Source: SZUA-430 sp044220975 (GTDB taxonomy: Bacteria > Pseudomonadota > Alphaproteobacteria > Micropepsales > Micropepsaceae). Taken from it: a DNA stretch of 10,278 bases. The translations under genes were made by a program, and so were the position numbers. The first letter of the stretch is position 1, and the number at the start of each line of letters is the position of its first letter. Below, one piece after another: positions 7,694 through 10,278 of the stretch. The notes below the pieces were generated by a model. The model searched no databases. It was given only the letters and a program-made list of their open reading frames with translations, and was not told where the DNA came from. Location of the stretch: contig JBGAPZ010000074.1 in assembly GCA_044220975.1 (NCBI GenBank), positions 1 through 10,278 of the forward strand, written 5' to 3'.

Positions 7694-7828
7694 TATCTGT
7701 GCAATGCCTCTCGATGCTCAATTACCAATCAGGCTAGGAGATTGTGCCCCCAACCGCAAGCAGGATTTCGCACTTGCAGCATTAGCCCTACTTGACGACT
7801 CAGCCGCGCAAAAGCGCATGGTCAACGC
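7694..7828. promoter_or_regulatory. Divergent promoter region between dusB-ntrBC and ispDF-pgpA
   Basis: The 135 bp between two divergent operons must hold promoters for both directions. For dusB the best pair I can see on the minus strand is TTGCGG (7754-7759) and TAGCCT (7731-7736) with a 17-bp spacer, each matching only three of six consensus bases. For ispDF, TTGACG (7793-7798) is a possible -35 box, but no good -10 follows. I find no sigma-54 type GG-N10-GC element. The existence of promoters is inferred from layout; the box positions are weak. Confidence 0.4.
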
Positions 7829-8986
7829 ATGACTGCCCGCCCCAACGTCGTAGCCTTGATCGTCGCCGCCGGACACGGCGTGCGCGCGGGCGAAGGCCCA
7901 CCAAAGCAGTACCGGACGCTCGGCGGCATAGCGGTCCTGCGCCGCTCCATCGACGCGTTCCTCCACCACCCGATGGTCGACCTGGTGCAGGTCGTCATCG
8001 GCGCCGAACACGGAAAACTCTACGAAGCGGCAACCCAGGGCCTCACCCTCCCCTCCCCCATCGCCGGCGGCGACACACGTCAAGAATCCGTCCTGCGTGG
8101 CCTCGAAGGCCTCACGAACCTTCAACCGACTTTCGTGCTGATCCACGACGCAGCACGCCCGTTGGTAAGCGGCGACATCATCACGGCCACGATCGACGCG
8201 CTCGCGACGCACGATGGCGCGCTTCCCGTCCTCGCCGCAGCCGACACGCTGAAACGCACGCGCGATGGCATCGTCGAAACCACTGTGCCGCGCGAGAACC
8301 TAGGCGCCGCGCAAACGCCGCAAGGTTTCCGCTTCGACAAAATTCTAGCCGCGCATCGCGCCGCCCGTGATACCAGCGCAACCGACGACGCCGCGATCGC
8401 GGAGCAAGCAGGTCTGAAGGTTGCAGCCGTACCCGGCTCGCGCCTGAACATGAAACTAACGACGCCGGAGGATTTCGTGATCGCAGAAGCGCTGCTCGGC
8501 CACGCCGGCACCACGCGCACGGGCCAAGGCTTCGACGTGCACCGCTTCGGACCCGGCGATCACATCTGGCTCTGCGGCCTGCGCGTTGAACACACGAACG
8601 GTCTGATCGGCCATTCCGACGCTGACGTCGGCCTTCATGCGCTAACGGACGCGTTGCTCGGTGCCGCAGCACTCGGCGACATCGGCCAACACTTCCCGCC
8701 CAGCGACGAACGCTGGCGCGGCGCGGCGTCTCACATCTTCCTCACGCACGCCGCGAAACTGATCGCCGAGCGCGGCGGCCGCATCGAGCACGTCGACGTC
8801 ACGCTGATCTGCGAGCGCCCAAAGGTAGCCCCTTACCGCGAAGCCATGGTCGCCCGCATCGCCGAACTCCTCGCCCTTGATGCGAAGCGTGTCAGCGTCA
8901 AAGCAACAACCACGGAAGGCCTCGGCTTCACCGGTCGCGCCGAGGGCATAGCCGCCCAGGCGATTGCGACGGTGCGCCTCCCATGA
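7829..8986 (+). CDS. ispDF: IspDF, bifunctional MEP-pathway enzyme (IspD cytidylyltransferase fused to IspF cyclase)
   Basis: 385 residues with two domains. IspD (about 1-225) converts methylerythritol phosphate and CTP to CDP-ME; it shows the nucleotide-binding ALIVAAGHGVRAG (9-21) with PPKQY (24-28), GGDTRQESVLRGL (80-92), IHDAARP (105-111) and NMKLTTPEDF (207-216). IspF (about 229-385) makes the cyclic diphosphate MEcPP; it shows the zinc site GFDVHRF (Asp236, His238) with His270 in SDADVGLHALTDALLGA, ALGDIGQHFP (281-290) and the C-terminal KATTTEGLGFTGR (358-370). Both domains look complete. The fusion is common in alphaproteobacteria. The ATG at 7829 fits the family's short N-terminus, but no Shine-Dalgarno is visible; a four-codon frame (ATG 7818, stop 7830-7832) overlaps the start. 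The stop overlaps pgpA by ATGA (8983-8986). Confidence 0.97.
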   Translation: MTARPNVVALIVAAGHGVRAGEGPPKQYRTLGGIAVLRRSIDAFLHHPMVDLVQVVIGAEHGKLYEAATQGLTLPSPIAGGDTRQESVLRGLEGLTNLQPTFVLIHDAARPLVSGDIITATIDALATHDGALPVLAAADTLKRTRDGIVETTVPRENLGAAQTPQGFRFDKILAAHRAARDTSATDDAAIAEQAGLKVAAVPGSRLNMKLTTPEDFVIAEALLGHAGTTRTGQGFDVHRFGPGDHIWLCGLRVEHTNGLIGHSDADVGLHALTDALLGAAALGDIGQHFPPSDERWRGAASHIFLTHAAKLIAERGGRIEHVDVTLICERPKVAPYREAMVARIAELLALDAKRVSVKATTTEGLGFTGRAEGIAAQAIATVRLP

Positions 8987-9489
8987 TGACCGAAATGAAA
9001 ATCGCGAGCCTGCCCCCAGGTCGCAGCCTCACCGAACCGATGACTGCCATTGCGACAGTGGGCGGCGTCGGCCTCCTCCCGCTCGCACCCGGCAGCTGGG
9101 GCTCGTTGGTCGCGCTCCCATTCGGTTACCTGCTGGGCGTCACCGGCGGCTGGCCAGCGCTACTCGTCGCCGCTGCGATCGTATCCGCAATCGGATGGAT
9201 CGCCGCCGATCGCTATGTGAAGGCAACCGGCCGCGACGATCCACCAGAGATCGTCATCGACGAAGTGGCCGCGCAATGGCTCGCGATGACCGTCGTCCCC
9301 ATGACAGCGATGGGCCTGATCGGCGCCTACTTCGTCTTTAGGCTATTCGACACGTTCAAGCCCTGGCCCGCCAGTTGGGCCGACAGCGAACTCGAAGGCG
9401 GCGCAGGCGTCATGCTCGACGACCTCATCGCCGGCGTCTACGCCTTGCTGCCGCTGATGGCGCTACGCTTAACGGGGTTCCTGAACTGA
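8983..9489 (+). CDS. pgpA: PgpA, phosphatidylglycerophosphatase A
   Basis: This membrane enzyme dephosphorylates phosphatidylglycerophosphate to phosphatidylglycerol. At 168 residues it has the usual length. Family motifs are all present: GGVGLLPLAPGSWGSL (27-42), the acidic PPEIVIDEVAAQWLA (87-101), FRLFDTFKPWP (119-129) and GGAGVMLDDLIAGVYA (139-154). Hydrophobic stretches at about 43-53, 58-74, 99-119 and 148-162 fit the few membrane segments of the family. The ATG at 8983 overlaps the ispDF stop by ATGA. ATGs at 8986 and 8995 are also in frame and cannot be excluded, since no strong ribosome site stands out. The stop (9487-9489) overlaps the next start by one base (TGATG). The gene therefore sits in a tight ispDF-pgpA-cinA transcript. 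Confidence 0.95.
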   Translation: MMTEMKIASLPPGRSLTEPMTAIATVGGVGLLPLAPGSWGSLVALPFGYLLGVTGGWPALLVAAAIVSAIGWIAADRYVKATGRDDPPEIVIDEVAAQWLAMTVVPMTAMGLIGAYFVFRLFDTFKPWPASWADSELEGGAGVMLDDLIAGVYALLPLMALRLTGFLN

Positions 9490-9951
9490 TGGATACGCCT
9501 ATGTGGCCACCCGAAATTCTAACGCTCGCCGAAGCCGTCCTCAGCGAGGCGCGCGCCAAGAGGTTGAAACTCGTGACCGCAGAAAGCTGCACCGGCGGCC
9601 TCGTCGCGGGAGCGCTTACCGCCATCGCAGGTTCGTCGGACGTGTTCGACCGCGGGTTCGTGACCTACACCAACGAAGCGAAGATCGACGACCTGGACGT
9701 CCTGCCCGACACGATTGCCGAACACGGCGCCGTTAGTGAAGCGACAGCGTGCGAGTGTGGCGATCACTGGCATAGCGGGCCCCGGCGGCGGAACCGTTCA
9801 GAAGCCCGTCGGCCTCGTCCACTTCGCAGCCGCCCGCGAGGGGCGCGAAACGATCGCAGAGGCGCACCGCTTCGGCGACATCGGCCGCGCCGAGGTGCGC
9901 ATGGTCAGCGTCGAAGTCGCCCTAAACCTTCTCCGCCGGCAGCTTACCTGA
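9489..9951 (+). pseudogene. cinA: cinA-type nicotinamide-nucleotide amidohydrolase (PncC/CinA C-terminal domain), disrupted by a frameshifting deletion
   Basis: The intact family (about 165 residues) hydrolyses NMN as a Ser/Lys amidohydrolase. From the ATG at 9489 the frame encodes a good N-terminal half: LVTAESCTGGLVAGALTAIA with Ser33, then GFVTYTNEAK with Lys65, then AEHGAVSEATA to about residue 87. After about 9749 this frame turns into an arginine-rich unrelated tail ending at 9980. The expected C-terminal half, SVAITGIAGPGGG, then QKPVGLVHFA and a last helix ending VEVALNLLRRQLT, is in another frame from about 9748 to the TGA at 9949-9951. Only 25 nt separate the E codon of GAVSE from the T codon of TGIAGP, where E. 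coli PncC (recalled) has 22 residues, so about 41 nt are missing as well as the frame being broken. It is likely a recent pseudogene, or an assembly error. It is coupled to pgpA by TGATG. Confidence 0.88.
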
Positions 9952-10278
9952 ACCGTAGAGCTCATCCGCGCGCGCAATAAACGAGCGCGTCATCTTCTCG
10001 ACCGCGCGCGTGAACACACCGGAGATCAGCACTTCGAGCGCACGGCTCTTGAAGCGAAAATCGATGTCGAAATCCACCTCGCAACCGCTTTCCTTCGCGT
10101 TGAACTGCCACCGATTCATCAGATGTTCGAACGGCCCCTCGATGTATTCGATAGTGATGAGCTTCGCGGCCGGGTCGAGCATCACGCAGCTCGTGAACCG
10201 TTCGCGCACCACCCCGAACGCCGCGATCAGATCAGCGGTGAACGTTGTCTCCTCGCGCGAACGAATACGCACTGCCGC
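9922..10278 (-). CDS. COQ10/RatA-family START-domain protein, C-terminal part (5' end beyond window)
   Basis: The frame is open from the right window edge to the TAG at 9922-9924, giving about the last 118 residues of a protein usually near 150. The sequence matches the COQ10/RatA (polyketide cyclase-like START) family by pattern: FGVVRERFTSCVML, then IEYIEGPFEHLMNRWQF, then CEVDFDIDFRFKSRALEVLISGVF and a C-terminal helix ARADELYG. Such proteins bind lipophilic ligands; the eukaryotic COQ10 homologues bind coenzyme Q and support respiration, and bacterial members are often named RatA toxins, a role not shown for alphaproteobacterial ones. The codon at 10270-10272 is an internal GTG valine, not the true start. 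The missing N-terminus should carry the Y-P-x-F-L-P-W-C motif. Its last 30 bases overlap the cinA remnant tail on the opposite strand. Confidence 0.88.
   Translation of the reverse strand, partial: AAVRIRSREETTFTADLIAAFGVVRERFTSCVMLDPAAKLITIEYIEGPFEHLMNRWQFNAKESGCEVDFDIDFRFKSRALEVLISGVFTRAVEKMTRSFIARADELYGSGKLPAEKV

Noticed and set aside
7732..7752. A sigma-54 type promoter (GGCAC-like bases on the minus strand) ahead of dusB.
   Set aside because: The matching -12 element (TTGC-like at the right spacing) is absent.
9489..9980. A single 163-residue protein with an arginine-rich tail in place of broken cinA.
   Set aside because: The tail is the out-of-frame translation of the conserved cinA C-terminal coding region, which is recognisable in another frame.
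10270..10272. A start codon for the minus-strand COQ10/RatA gene near the right edge.
   Set aside because: It is an internal GTG valine. The frame stays open to the window edge and the family's N-terminal third is missing, so the gene is cut by the window.
1..10278. Transfer RNAs, insertion sequences, CRISPR repeats, phage or defence genes.
   Set aside because: None seen. Nearly all of the window is accounted for by conserved chromosomal genes and short intergenic gaps.

Overview
The window reads as a piece of an alphaproteobacterial chromosome. It is GC-rich and densely coding. Two gene blocks diverge from a short shared promoter region at about 7694-7828, and together they match the layout known from many alphaproteobacteria: dusB-ntrB-ntrC-ntrY-ntrX on one strand and a fused ispDF on the other. 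The fused IspD-IspF enzyme, the paired NtrBC and NtrYX systems and the dusB-ntrB linkage all point to that class. Genus cannot be told from sequence alone.

Left edge (1-362): the 3' end of a plus-strand outer-membrane beta-barrel gene converges on ntrX. A perfect 10-bp inverted repeat lies between them and may end both transcripts.

Minus-strand nitrogen cluster (363-7693): dusB (tRNA dihydrouridine synthase, GTG start) overlaps ntrB by ATGA. ntrB is followed 10 nt later by ntrC, whose ribosome site overlaps the ntrB stop. A gap of about 126 bp then precedes ntrY, which overlaps ntrX by ATGA. NtrB/NtrC are the soluble nitrogen-sensing kinase and regulator. NtrY/NtrX are the membrane-bound kinase and its regulator. 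Neither regulator has the canonical sigma-54 contact loop GAFTGA: NtrC reads GAFPGA, and NtrX lacks the motif and has a loop four residues shorter. The ntrC-ntrY gap holds an imperfect palindrome flanked by two GCAAC and two GTTGC pentamers in near mirror arrangement, a candidate operator for ntrYX.

Plus-strand block (7829-9951): ispDF (isoprenoid precursor synthesis), pgpA (phosphatidylglycerophosphate phosphatase) and a cinA-type NMN amidohydrolase gene are joined by stop/start overlaps. The cinA gene is broken. Its N-terminal half (TAESCTGG) and C-terminal half (GIAGPGGG) lie in different frames, with about 40 nt apparently missing between them.

Right edge (9922-10278): the 3' part of a minus-strand COQ10/RatA-family START-domain gene converges on the cinA remnant, overlaps its tail, and runs off the window.

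I see no RNA gene, insertion sequence, CRISPR array or phage element. The window is mostly conserved housekeeping. The points worth a second look are the loop residue of NtrC, the disrupted cinA and the ntrC-ntrY intergenic repeats.
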